Assembly (NCBI RefSeq): GCF_036241575.1 | Contig: NZ_CP108455.1 | Coordinates: 1,136,501 to 1,200,500, forward strand | Direction: 5' to 3' | Source of the DNA: Streptomyces sp. NBC_01267 | GTDB lineage: Bacteria; Actinomycetota; Actinomycetes; Streptomycetales; Streptomycetaceae | DNA length: 64,000 nt | Shown here: piece after piece, positions 56,925 through 64,000 of the stretch | How positions within the stretch are numbered: the stretch's first letter is position 1 | Layout of the letters: every line of letters starts with the position of its first letter | Notes under the pieces: model-generated | Told to the model about the DNA's origin: nothing | The model's input: the letters and a program-made list of their open reading frames with translations, nothing else | The model's database searches: none | Made by a program: the position numbers and the translations under genes

Positions 56925-57108
56925 GGGTGACCTCGCTCAGGGGGAAGAGGGTTCTTGCACCTCTGAGAAAACTCCTGCGGACCAGTCCACTGCAAGGGCC
57001 AATGAGTAGCCGGTGGATCGTTCTCGCCGCGGTGCGGCCTGTCGGTACCGCTCCGCTCGTGCGTTCCTTGCCGGACACCCCGGGCCGGCGAGGACCGCCC
57101 CGACCGGC

Positions 57109-57657
57109 CTACGTCCCGGGCCGGTCGGCCAGCGCCACCGGCGGAGCGTCGTCCATCTCGAACGCCAGCGGGAACGGCGCGTGTCCGGCCAGCCGGAACC
57201 AGCGGACCTTGCGATGGGTACGCAGGGCGCGCGCCGCCCGGACCGCGTCGTTGTGGAAGCGCCTGGCCATCGGCACCCGCCGCACGGCCGCGGCCAGTTC
57301 GTCGGCCGCCTCCTCGCCGCCCGGCGCCGACCGTACGGCCTCGACCTGGGCCGTCTCGCCGAACACGGCCCGCAGCGCCTGGCTGAGGTCGCTCTCGGCC
57401 ACCTCGCGGTGCTCCTCCTCGGACTGCCGGGCGGCGTGCGCGGCCTGGTAGAGCACGATCGAGGCCGCCGGGTCGAGAACACCGGAGGTGGCCAGCTCCT
57501 GGGTGACCGAGGCGCGGCGCAGCAGCTGGGCGTCGAGGGCGGCCCGCGCGGCGTCGATGCGCGCGTGCAGCCGGTCGAGCCGTCCGGCGGTCCAGCTCAG
57601 GTACATGCCGACCGCGATGAACGCGATGACGATCCAGATGATGAGGGTTACGGTCAC
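57109..57657 (-). CDS. LemA-like single-pass membrane protein
   Basis: A 182-residue protein with an N-terminal transmembrane helix (LIIWIVIAFIAVGMYLSW), then helical repeats resembling the LemA family: GRLDRLHARIDAARAALDAQLLRRASVTQELA, and the ARRFHNDAVRAARALRTHRKVRWFRLAGHAPFPLAFEMDD segment, where LemA has a similar RRFYNDAV ... FP ... FE pattern. The function of LemA proteins is unclear. It is between pimA and pdxS on the same strand, with gaps of 139 and 184 nt. Confidence 0.75.
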   Translation of the reverse strand: MTVTLIIWIVIAFIAVGMYLSWTAGRLDRLHARIDAARAALDAQLLRRASVTQELATSGVLDPAASIVLYQAAHAARQSEEEHREVAESDLSQALRAVFGETAQVEAVRSAPGGEEAADELAAAVRRVPMARRFHNDAVRAARALRTHRKVRWFRLAGHAPFPLAFEMDDAPPVALADRPGT

Positions 57658-57796
57658 GGGCGGAAAGGCTACCGGGCCGCGGTGGCCCGGACGCCGGGCG
57701 AGACGACCGCAGGCTCCCGGGCCCCGGCTCCCGGCTCCCGGCCGACGGCGTACGCGGCGCTGTCAGGCACCACGTCCCGCGCCGTCGTGCGCCCCG

Positions 57797-58957
57797 TCAG
57801 TCGCGGGCGAGGCCGAACCGCGCCCGCAGGCTGACCCGTTCATCGGTGTCGACCGAGGCCGCGCCGTCCGTCACCGTCTCGTACACCGCCAGGATGTCCG
57901 CGCCGACCGTGGACCAGTCGAAGCGGCGGACGTGCGTACTGCCCCGCCTGCGCAGCTCTTCCCGGCGTGATTCGTCGCCCAGCAGCCGTACGGCGGCCGC
58001 GGCCAGCGCTTCCGCGTCCTCGTTGGCGAACAGCTCGCCCGCCGCGCCCTGGTCGAGGACCTGGGCGAAGGCGTCGAGGTCGCTCGCCAGCACGGGCGCT
58101 CCGGCCGACATCGCCTCGACGAGGATGATCCCGAAACTCTCCCCGCCGGTGTTCGGCGCGACATAGACGTCGACGCTCCGCAGCAGCCGTGCCTTGTCCT
58201 CGTCGCTGATCATGCCGAGGAATTCGACGCGCTCGCGCATCTCCTCCGGCAGGGTGGCCACCGCTTCCTTCTCGTCGCCGCGCCCCGCGACGAGCAGCCG
58301 GGTGTCCGGACGCTCGGCGAGGATCCCGGGCAGCGCCCGCATGAGCACCGGCAGCCCCTTGCGCGGCTCGTCGATCCGGCCGATGAAGCCGATGGTGCCG
58401 CCCTGCCATTCGGGCCTGGGTTCGGCACGGTCGAAGAATCCGACGTCGACCCCGTTGGGGATGACGACCGCGTCGCCGCCCAGGTGCTCGACCAGGGTCC
58501 TGCGCGCGTACTCGCTCACCGCGATCCGCGCGCTGATCTTCTCCAGCGCGGGTTGCAGGATCGGGTACGCGGCGATCATCGCCCGCGAGCGCGGGTTGGA
58601 CGTGTGGAAGGTGGCGACGATCGGCCCCTGTGCGGCCCAGCAGGTGAGCAGGCCCAGCGACGGCGAGGTGGGTTCGTGGATGTGGATCACGTCGAAGGTG
58701 CCGTCGTGCAGCCAGCGCCTGACCCGCGCGGCGGAGAGGAAGCCGAAGTTGAGCCGGGCGACCGAACCGTTGTACGGCACGGGCACGGCCCGCCCCGCGG
58801 ACACCACGTACGGCGGCAGCGGGGTCTCGTCGTCCGCCGGGGCCAGAACGGACACCTGGTGGCCGAGGCCGATCAGGTGCTCCGCGAGGTCCCTGATGTG
58901 GAACTGGACCCCGCCGGGCACGTCCCAGGAGTACGGGCAGACGATGCCGATCTTCAC
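57797..58957 (-). CDS. pimA: Phosphatidyl-myo-inositol alpha-mannosyltransferase (PimA-type GT4)
   Basis: Transfers mannose from GDP-mannose to phosphatidylinositol at the cytoplasmic face of the membrane, the first step to phosphatidylinositol mannosides. The 386-residue GT-B glycosyltransferase starts MKIGIVCPYSWDVPGGVQFHI and has DVIHIHEPTSPSLG, TIGFIGRIDEPRKGLPVL and the family 4 E-x7-E motif in GESFGIILVEAMSAGAPV. The start overlaps the patA stop. It is the third gene of pgsA-patA-pimA, the same order as in mycobacteria. Confidence 0.93.
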   Translation of the reverse strand: MKIGIVCPYSWDVPGGVQFHIRDLAEHLIGLGHQVSVLAPADDETPLPPYVVSAGRAVPVPYNGSVARLNFGFLSAARVRRWLHDGTFDVIHIHEPTSPSLGLLTCWAAQGPIVATFHTSNPRSRAMIAAYPILQPALEKISARIAVSEYARRTLVEHLGGDAVVIPNGVDVGFFDRAEPRPEWQGGTIGFIGRIDEPRKGLPVLMRALPGILAERPDTRLLVAGRGDEKEAVATLPEEMRERVEFLGMISDEDKARLLRSVDVYVAPNTGGESFGIILVEAMSAGAPVLASDLDAFAQVLDQGAAGELFANEDAEALAAAAVRLLGDESRREELRRRGSTHVRRFDWSTVGADILAVYETVTDGAASVDTDERVSLRARFGLARD

Positions 58958-59856
58958 GAGGGCTCCTGACGGCGCTCTAGGTCGGCGAGCCAGAGGCGCT
59001 GCAGCATGTGCCAGTCCTCCGGGTGCTCGGCGATTCCGGTGGCGAAGGCATCAGCCAGCGCCTGTGCCATCACGGACGTCTTTTCGGGGCGGGTACCTGT
59101 CTCCGGCACCTCGACGGGCGGATGGACCCGGCCCCGCATCACCGGCGAATCGTCGTACCAGAGCGTCACCGGCAGCAGCAGCGCGCCCGTCTGCTGGGCC
59201 AGCAGCGCCGGACCGGCCGGCATCCGGGTGGCCTCGCCGAAGAACGTCACCTCGACGCCCGACGCGGACAGGTCGCGGTCGGCGACCAGACAGACCAGCC
59301 CGCCGTCCCGCAGCCGCCGCGCCAGGGTGCCGAAGGCCGAGCCGCCGGTGTGCGGCAGGACCTCCATGCCGAGTCCCTCGCGGTAGGCGACGAACCGGTC
59401 GTAGAGCGTCTCGGGCTTGAGCCGTTCGGCGACCGTGGTGAACGGCACCGCCAGCTCGGTGGTGACCCAGGCGCCCGCGAGGTCGTAGTTCCCCATGTGG
59501 GGCAGCGCCAGGACGACGCCCTTCCCCGCCGCGAGCCCGTCGGTCAGGTGGTGGACGTCCTGGACGTCGAAACCGGTCCGCACCCGCTGCTCGCTCCACG
59601 CGGGCAGCCGGAACGACTCCATCCAGTACCGCATGTACGAGCGCATCCCGGCCCGGGACAGTTCGGCGAGCCGCTCGGGCCCCGCGTCGGGCACCACGCG
59701 CGCCAGGTTCGACTCCAGTCGCAGCACGCTCTTGCCGCGCCGCCGCCAGGCGAAGTCAGCGATCCGGCGGCCGAGGCGGGTGGCTACCGGTTCGGGCAGC
59801 TTCTTGACCGCGCCCCAGCCGAGTCCGTACAGGGCGTCCGTCAGCCGTTCCCTCAT
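58954..59856 (-). CDS. patA: Phosphatidylinositol mannoside acyltransferase (PatA-like)
   Basis: A 300-residue LPLAT-superfamily acyltransferase. The HX4D motif is in VVLALPHMGNYDLAGAWV (catalytic His and Asp), with VCLVADRDLSASGVEV further on. It should acylate the 6-position of mannose in PIM1 or PIM2 using acyl-CoA. ATG 59856 is chosen; it overlaps the pgsA stop by 4 nt, and the open frame to 61275 is a shadow. Confidence 0.9.
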   Translation of the reverse strand: MRERLTDALYGLGWGAVKKLPEPVATRLGRRIADFAWRRRGKSVLRLESNLARVVPDAGPERLAELSRAGMRSYMRYWMESFRLPAWSEQRVRTGFDVQDVHHLTDGLAAGKGVVLALPHMGNYDLAGAWVTTELAVPFTTVAERLKPETLYDRFVAYREGLGMEVLPHTGGSAFGTLARRLRDGGLVCLVADRDLSASGVEVTFFGEATRMPAGPALLAQQTGALLLPVTLWYDDSPVMRGRVHPPVEVPETGTRPEKTSVMAQALADAFATGIAEHPEDWHMLQRLWLADLERRQEPS

Positions 59857-60524
59857 ACCGACTCGCTGCCCCGGGCAGCGGCTTCGGCCGCCGCGGCATC
59901 GGCCTCGGCGGACTCCCTGCGTACGGTCACGACCCGCTGCACCAGGGTGATCAGGCTGCCCGCGGCCACGATCCACAGGGCGATCGGCAGCAGGATCTGG
60001 ATGCCGGGCACCCCGAACTTGTGCAGCCCGGCGAGACCGGCGGCGACGAGGGAGATGACCAGCCGCTCGGCCCGTTCGATCAGGCCGTTCACCGCGACCG
60101 GGAGCCCGATGGACTCGCCGCGGGCCTTGGTGTACGAGACCACCTGGCCGCTGGCCAGGCAGAAGAGGGCGACGGCGCAGAGCATGTTGTTGTCGCCGGT
60201 GCCCGCGTACCAGAGCGCGAACCCGGAGAAGATCGCTCCGTCCGCGACCCGGTCGAGGGTCGAGTCGAGGAATGCGCCCCAGCGGCTCGAAATCCCGGCC
60301 TGGCGCGCCATGTTTCCGTCGACGAGGTCGGAGAAGACGAAGAGGGTGATGACGATCGTGCCCCAGAAGAATTCTCCCCGGGGGAAAAAGACCAGTGCAC
60401 CCGCCATCACTCCGGCCGTGCCGATCAGAGTCACCGCGTCGGGGCTGATCCCGATGCGGAGCAGGAACGAGGCGAACGGCGTGAGGACACGCGTGAAGAA
60501 TGCACGCGCGTACTTGTTCAGCAT
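59853..60524 (-). CDS. pgsA: Phosphatidylinositol phosphate synthase (CDP-alcohol phosphatidyltransferase)
   Basis: Condenses CDP-diacylglycerol with inositol phosphate, giving the precursor for PIMs. The 223-residue membrane protein has the full CDP-alcohol motif DG-x2-AR-x8-G-x3-D-x3-D in DLVDGNMARQAG ... RWGAFLDSTLDR, and several transmembrane helices. ATG 60524 gives the family start MLNKYARAFFTRVLTPFASF; the frame to 60665 has no homology. Heads pgsA-patA-pimA. Confidence 0.92.
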   Translation of the reverse strand: MLNKYARAFFTRVLTPFASFLLRIGISPDAVTLIGTAGVMAGALVFFPRGEFFWGTIVITLFVFSDLVDGNMARQAGISSRWGAFLDSTLDRVADGAIFSGFALWYAGTGDNNMLCAVALFCLASGQVVSYTKARGESIGLPVAVNGLIERAERLVISLVAAGLAGLHKFGVPGIQILLPIALWIVAAGSLITLVQRVVTVRRESAEADAAAAEAAARGSESV

Positions 60525-60799
60525 GGCCTTCCCGAGGGGTCGGTGGGCCGTGCGGCCCCGTTGGCCACCGGCTGGCCCATCGTAGCCAGGACCGCGGACC
60601 TCCACCGCCGGGCCCTCTTCCGCACGGGCCCCCGGACACCGCGGGAGGCGCACGTATGGACGCACGGTGAGCGGAGTGGAAAGCTCGAATGACCGCGGGC
60701 GTCACCGTTGCCGCCGCGCACTGCGGCTCGTCCTGCCCGCGTCCCGACCCACCGTGCAACCGTGCAACGTCCCTCGTTCCGGACCGGGAGGCACACATC

Positions 60800-63016
60800 A
60801 TGGGCGACAAGGCGAGCGCACATCCCGGGGCCGCCGGCCGGGCGACCACGGCCGGCCACCCCACGTCCGTACGGAACGTGGTGCTGGTCGGCCACAGCGG
60901 ATCGGGCAAGACCACCCTGGTCGAAGCCCTGGCACTGACCGCGGGGGCGGTCAACCGGGCCGGACGCGTCGAGGACGGCCAGACGGTCTCCGACCACGAC
61001 GAGATCGAGCACCGCCAGCAGCGGTCGGTGCAGCTCTCGCTGGTTCCCGTCGAATGGGACGGCGTCAAGATCAATCTGCTCGACACCCCCGGGTACGCCG
61101 ACTTCGTGGGTGAGCTGCGGGCCGGGCTGCGGGCGGCGGACGCGGCCCTCTTCGTCGTGTCGGCCGCCCAGGACGCCGGGAACATCGCCGGTGCGACCCG
61201 GGCGGTGTGGGAGGAGTGCGCGGCCGTCGGGATGCCGCGGGCCATCGTCGTCACGCATCTGGACACGGCCCGCACCGACTACGCCGAGCTGACGCGGGTG
61301 TGCGGCCGGGTGCTCGGCGACGACGACCCCGACGCCGTACTCCCCCTGTATCTGCCGCTGTACGGGCCGCAGGGGCCCGACGGGCACGCCCCGGTGACCG
61401 GGCTGGCCGGGCTGCTCACCCGGCGCCTGTTCGACTACGCGTCGGGAGCGCGTACGGAGTCCCGGCCCGGCGACGACCGGCTGCCGTTGATCGAGACGGC
61501 CCGCAACCGGCTGATCGAGGGGATCATCGCGGAGAGCGAGGACGAAACCCTCATGGACCGCTATCTCGGCGGCGAGGAGATCGACGTCAAGACGCTCATC
61601 GGCGACCTGGAGCGGGCGGTCGCCCGCGGTGTCTTCCACCCGGTGCTCGCTGCGGCGCCGGCTGCGGACGGGGCCGGGCAGGGGCTCGGCACGGTCGAAC
61701 TGCTCGACCTCGTCACCCGCGGATTTCCCACCCCGCCGGAACGCGAGGCCCCCGCGGTGACCACCCCGGACGGCGCCCCGCGTCCCGCGGTCGGCTGCGA
61801 TCCCCGGGGGCCGCTGGTCGCCGAGGTGATCAGGACGGCGTCCGATCCGTACGTGGGCCGGGTCAGCCTGGTGCGGGTCTTCTCCGGCACGCTCCGCCCC
61901 GACGAGACGGTGCACGTCTCGGGCCACGGTGCGTCCGGCCGTGACCAGGGGGACCGCGAGGACCACGACGTCGACGAGCGGGTGGGCGCCCTCTCCGTCC
62001 CGTTCGGCAGGCACCAGCACCCGGTGCGTGAGTGCATCGCGGGGGATCTCGTCTGTGTGGCCAGGCTGACCCGCGCCGAGACCGGTGACACCCTGTCGGC
62101 GAAGGACGACCCGCTCGTGATGGAGCCCTGGGTCATGCCGGACCCGCTGCTTCCGCTTGCCGTCGCCGCGCACGGCAAGGCGGACGAGGACAAGCTCTCG
62201 CAGGGGCTGGCCCGGCTGGTCGCCGAGGACCCGACCATGCGCCTGGAACAGAATCCGGACACCCGTCAGCTGGTGCTGTGGTGTCTGGGAGAGGCCCAGC
62301 GGGAGGTGGCGCTGGAGCGGCTGCAGAGCCGGTACGGGGTCCGGGTGGACGCCGTGCCGTACCGGGTGTCCCTGCGGGAGACCTTCGGCGAGCGGGCCGT
62401 CGGGCGCGGCAGGCACGTCAAGCAGTCCGGGGGCCACGGCCAGTTCGCGATCTGCGAGATCGAGGTCGACCCGCTGCCGCCCGGGGCGGGGATCGAGTTC
62501 GTCGACGAGGTGGTGGGCGGCTCGGTTCCGCGCCCGTTCATCCCCTCCGTGGAGAAGGGGGTGCGCGCCCAGGCCGCGCGGGGTGTCGTGGCGGGCCATC
62601 CGCTCGTGGACATCCGTATCACCCTGCGGGACGGCAAGGCCCACTCCGTGGACTCCTCGGACGCGGCTTTTCAGACAGCGGGCGCACTGGCCCTGCGGGA
62701 GGCGGCGCGGGAGGCCGTGATCCATCTGCTGGAGCCGGTGGTCACGGTGCGGGTGCTGGTCCCTGACGACTTCGTGGGCCCGGTGATGAGCGATCTGTCC
62801 GGACGGCGCGGCCGGGTGGTCGGCACCGAGCAGGCGGCCCCCGGACGCACGCTGGTACGGGCCGAGGTGCCCGAGATCGAGATCGGGCGGTACGCGGTCG
62901 ACCTGCGGTCCCTCTCGCACGGCGCCGGGCAGTTCAGCCGGTCGTACGCCCGGCACGAACCGATGCCGCAGCGGGTCGCCGACCGGATGCGCGAACAGTC
63001 GCAGAACGGCTTGTAG
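60800..63016 (+). CDS. Elongation factor G-like translational GTPase (FusA2/EF-G2 type)
   Basis: A 738-residue paralogue of EF-G. P-loop VGHSGSGKTTLVEAL (about 31-44) and switch II LLDTPGYADFVGEL are kept; the NKxD guanine-specificity motif reads VVTHLDTA (Thr-His-Leu-Asp, about 152-155). The C-terminal half has the EF-G domains IV-V (KQSGGHGQFAICEIEVDP and YAVDLRSLSHGAGQFSRSY). ATG 60800 has GGGAGG 8 nt upstream; the longer frame starting at 60689 is rejected. It resembles the actinobacterial second EF-G rather than the housekeeping fusA of the str operon. Role in translation is not established here. Divergent from pgsA. Confidence 0.9.
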   Translation: MGDKASAHPGAAGRATTAGHPTSVRNVVLVGHSGSGKTTLVEALALTAGAVNRAGRVEDGQTVSDHDEIEHRQQRSVQLSLVPVEWDGVKINLLDTPGYADFVGELRAGLRAADAALFVVSAAQDAGNIAGATRAVWEECAAVGMPRAIVVTHLDTARTDYAELTRVCGRVLGDDDPDAVLPLYLPLYGPQGPDGHAPVTGLAGLLTRRLFDYASGARTESRPGDDRLPLIETARNRLIEGIIAESEDETLMDRYLGGEEIDVKTLIGDLERAVARGVFHPVLAAAPAADGAGQGLGTVELLDLVTRGFPTPPEREAPAVTTPDGAPRPAVGCDPRGPLVAEVIRTASDPYVGRVSLVRVFSGTLRPDETVHVSGHGASGRDQGDREDHDVDERVGALSVPFGRHQHPVRECIAGDLVCVARLTRAETGDTLSAKDDPLVMEPWVMPDPLLPLAVAAHGKADEDKLSQGLARLVAEDPTMRLEQNPDTRQLVLWCLGEAQREVALERLQSRYGVRVDAVPYRVSLRETFGERAVGRGRHVKQSGGHGQFAICEIEVDPLPPGAGIEFVDEVVGGSVPRPFIPSVEKGVRAQAARGVVAGHPLVDIRITLRDGKAHSVDSSDAAFQTAGALALREAAREAVIHLLEPVVTVRVLVPDDFVGPVMSDLSGRRGRVVGTEQAAPGRTLVRAEVPEIEIGRYAVDLRSLSHGAGQFSRSYARHEPMPQRVADRMREQSQNGL

Positions 63017-63217
63017 TTGACGGTGACAGGCACTCAATCACCTTGCGGTGGTGGGTATTCCGTTGTCCCATGACGGACGGGGAGCGTCCCCGATACGCTG
63101 TGGTCCCAGCTCAGCAGGTGTACCGGGCCCACCAGGTGGACAGGGTCCGGGAGGTGTGCGGGGCCCGGCAGTGGGGAACAGCCGCAGCAGCGGTTGCGTG
63201 CGGCGATGGGGGCAGCG

Positions 63218-64000
63218 GTGGCGAACGACGGATTCGATTTCATTCCGGGAGCACAGGTCCCGCTCCAGGGGGCAGCGGGTCAGACCGCTGCGACCCATGC
63301 CCTCGCCTCGGCTGCGTACCGTGACAGCCCGGTCGAGGACATACTCAAAGCCAACAGCGAGTGGCACAAGACGGATGTGAAGAAGGGCAAGTTCTCGCTC
63401 TTCGAGCCGAATCTGGGCGAGTCCTTCTCCCGCGCCGTGCAGGTACGGATGCTCGGCGGCACCCGCAAGGCGCTCATCCAGTCCTTCGGGACCGAGCCCC
63501 AGACGGTGGTGGAGCACTGCCTGGCGGCCACCCGGATCCGTAAGGAACGCGACACCAAACTCACTGTGGTGATGGCCGTGTTCGGCCTGGTCTTCCTGCC
63601 GGGGCTGCTGCTCTGGCTGGGCGTCTTCCAGCTGCGGCGGACCCTTGCCGGGGCCCAGAACCGCCGCGCGGGCGCGCTGGGCACCACCCTGCTGGTGGCT
63701 GTCGGCGGGGTCGTGGTCATCTTCCTGGTGAAACTGCCGTTCGGCGGCATCGGGGCGCTGTACCTCAGGGCGATGTTCGTCGCTCCGGTCATCGGCTGGG
63801 TATGTGCCCGGCGGATCTGTGAGACGACGGCCAAGGACCTGCGGGCGCGCTGGGACAATCTGCTCTCCGGCGGCGGCGTCGGCGCGAAGATCCCCGAGGC
63901 CGTACCGCGCAACCCCACCGAGACGGCGGCCGAGCAGCTGCGCCAGTCGCTGGCCAAGCTGACCGCCGAGCAGCAGTCCAACTCGGTCTTCTACGCGGGG
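63218..64000 (+). CDS. Membrane protein, running off the right edge
   Basis: An open frame of 261 codons without a stop before the window ends. GTG 63218 is preceded by GGGGG 5 nt upstream; ATG 63206 in frame has no ribosome-binding site. The N-terminal 105 residues are soluble (FDFIPGAQVPLQGAAGQTAA, SPVEDILKANSEWHKTDVK, ARAVQVRMLGGTRKALI-like), followed by at least three transmembrane segments (LTVVMAVFGLVFLPGLLLWLG, TTLLVAVGGVVVIFLVK, LRAMFVAPVIGWVCARRIC) and a soluble part ending NSVFYAG. It follows the EF-G2 gene by about 200 nt. The function is unknown. Confidence 0.75.
   Translation, partial: MANDGFDFIPGAQVPLQGAAGQTAATHALASAAYRDSPVEDILKANSEWHKTDVKKGKFSLFEPNLGESFSRAVQVRMLGGTRKALIQSFGTEPQTVVEHCLAATRIRKERDTKLTVVMAVFGLVFLPGLLLWLGVFQLRRTLAGAQNRRAGALGTTLLVAVGGVVVIFLVKLPFGGIGALYLRAMFVAPVIGWVCARRICETTAKDLRARWDNLLSGGGVGAKIPEAVPRNPTETAAEQLRQSLAKLTAEQQSNSVFYAG

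Noticed and set aside
60518..63037. Minus-strand open frame of 839 codons opposite the EF-G-like gene
   Set aside because: Antisense shadow; the translation has no domain, and the opposite strand is clearly EF-G-like.

Overview
The window is a gene-dense, very GC-rich stretch of a Streptomyces chromosome. Diagnostic genes are bldD with an intact c-di-GMP signature, the actinobacterial integration host factor mihF, the phosphatidylinositol-mannoside genes pgsA-patA-pimA, an actinobacterial-type EF-P, and the order aroC-aroKB-aroQ ... efp-nusB / pyrR-pyrB-pyrC-carA-carB-pyrD-pyrF. Almost all of it is conserved core genome. I saw no prophage, insertion sequence, CRISPR array, tRNA, rRNA or biosynthetic gene cluster.

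Layout. 1-3.5 kb: a 5-oxoproline module, namely a DUF969 membrane gene cut by the left edge, a GntR/FCD regulator and the divergent 5-oxoprolinase operon pxpA-pxpB-pxpC. Two identically built promoters, each with the palindrome TTGTTnAACAA in its spacer, tie these genes into one likely regulon. 3.6-7.7 kb (minus strand): metK, coaBC, rpoZ, gmk, mihF. 7.9-18.2 kb (minus): the complete pyrimidine operon pyrR-pyrB-pyrC-(membrane PH-like gene)-carA-carB-pyrD-pyrF, with a PyrR-binding loop in the leader. 18.3 kb: bldD, divergent from pyrR. 18.9-31 kb (mainly minus): a PLP decarboxylase-like gene, nusB, efp, a degenerate M24 peptidase homologue, a P-loop protein, the shikimate genes aroQ, aroB/aroK in one open frame, aroC and aroE, then mltG and ruvX. 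30.8-37.1 kb: alaS with two small membrane-associated genes, a STAND/TPR ATPase on the plus strand, and rpsD with an iron-box-like site at its promoter. 37.4-51.5 kb: rarA, a VKOR homologue, hisS, an MBL hydrolase, a membrane cyclophilin, a DUF349 protein, a MarR regulator, rel, apt, secF-secD-yajC. 51.7-60.5 kb (minus): ruvC-ruvA-ruvB, yebC, pdxS-pdxT, a LemA-like gene and pgsA-patA-pimA, with one small orphan secreted-type ORF between ruvC and yebC. 60.8-64 kb (plus): an EF-G paralogue and a membrane protein running off the right edge.

The genes form tight co-oriented operons with many 1-8 nt stop/start overlaps, and strong GC-rich hairpins separate the units. The best leads are the operator-in-spacer pair of the 5-oxoproline module, the DmdR/IdeR-like box at rpsD, the M24 homologue that has lost most metal ligands, the open aroK-aroB frame, and the STAND ATPase without an effector domain whose tail is encoded by the rpsD terminator. 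Calls rest on reading the sequence and recalled family motifs; no database search was run.
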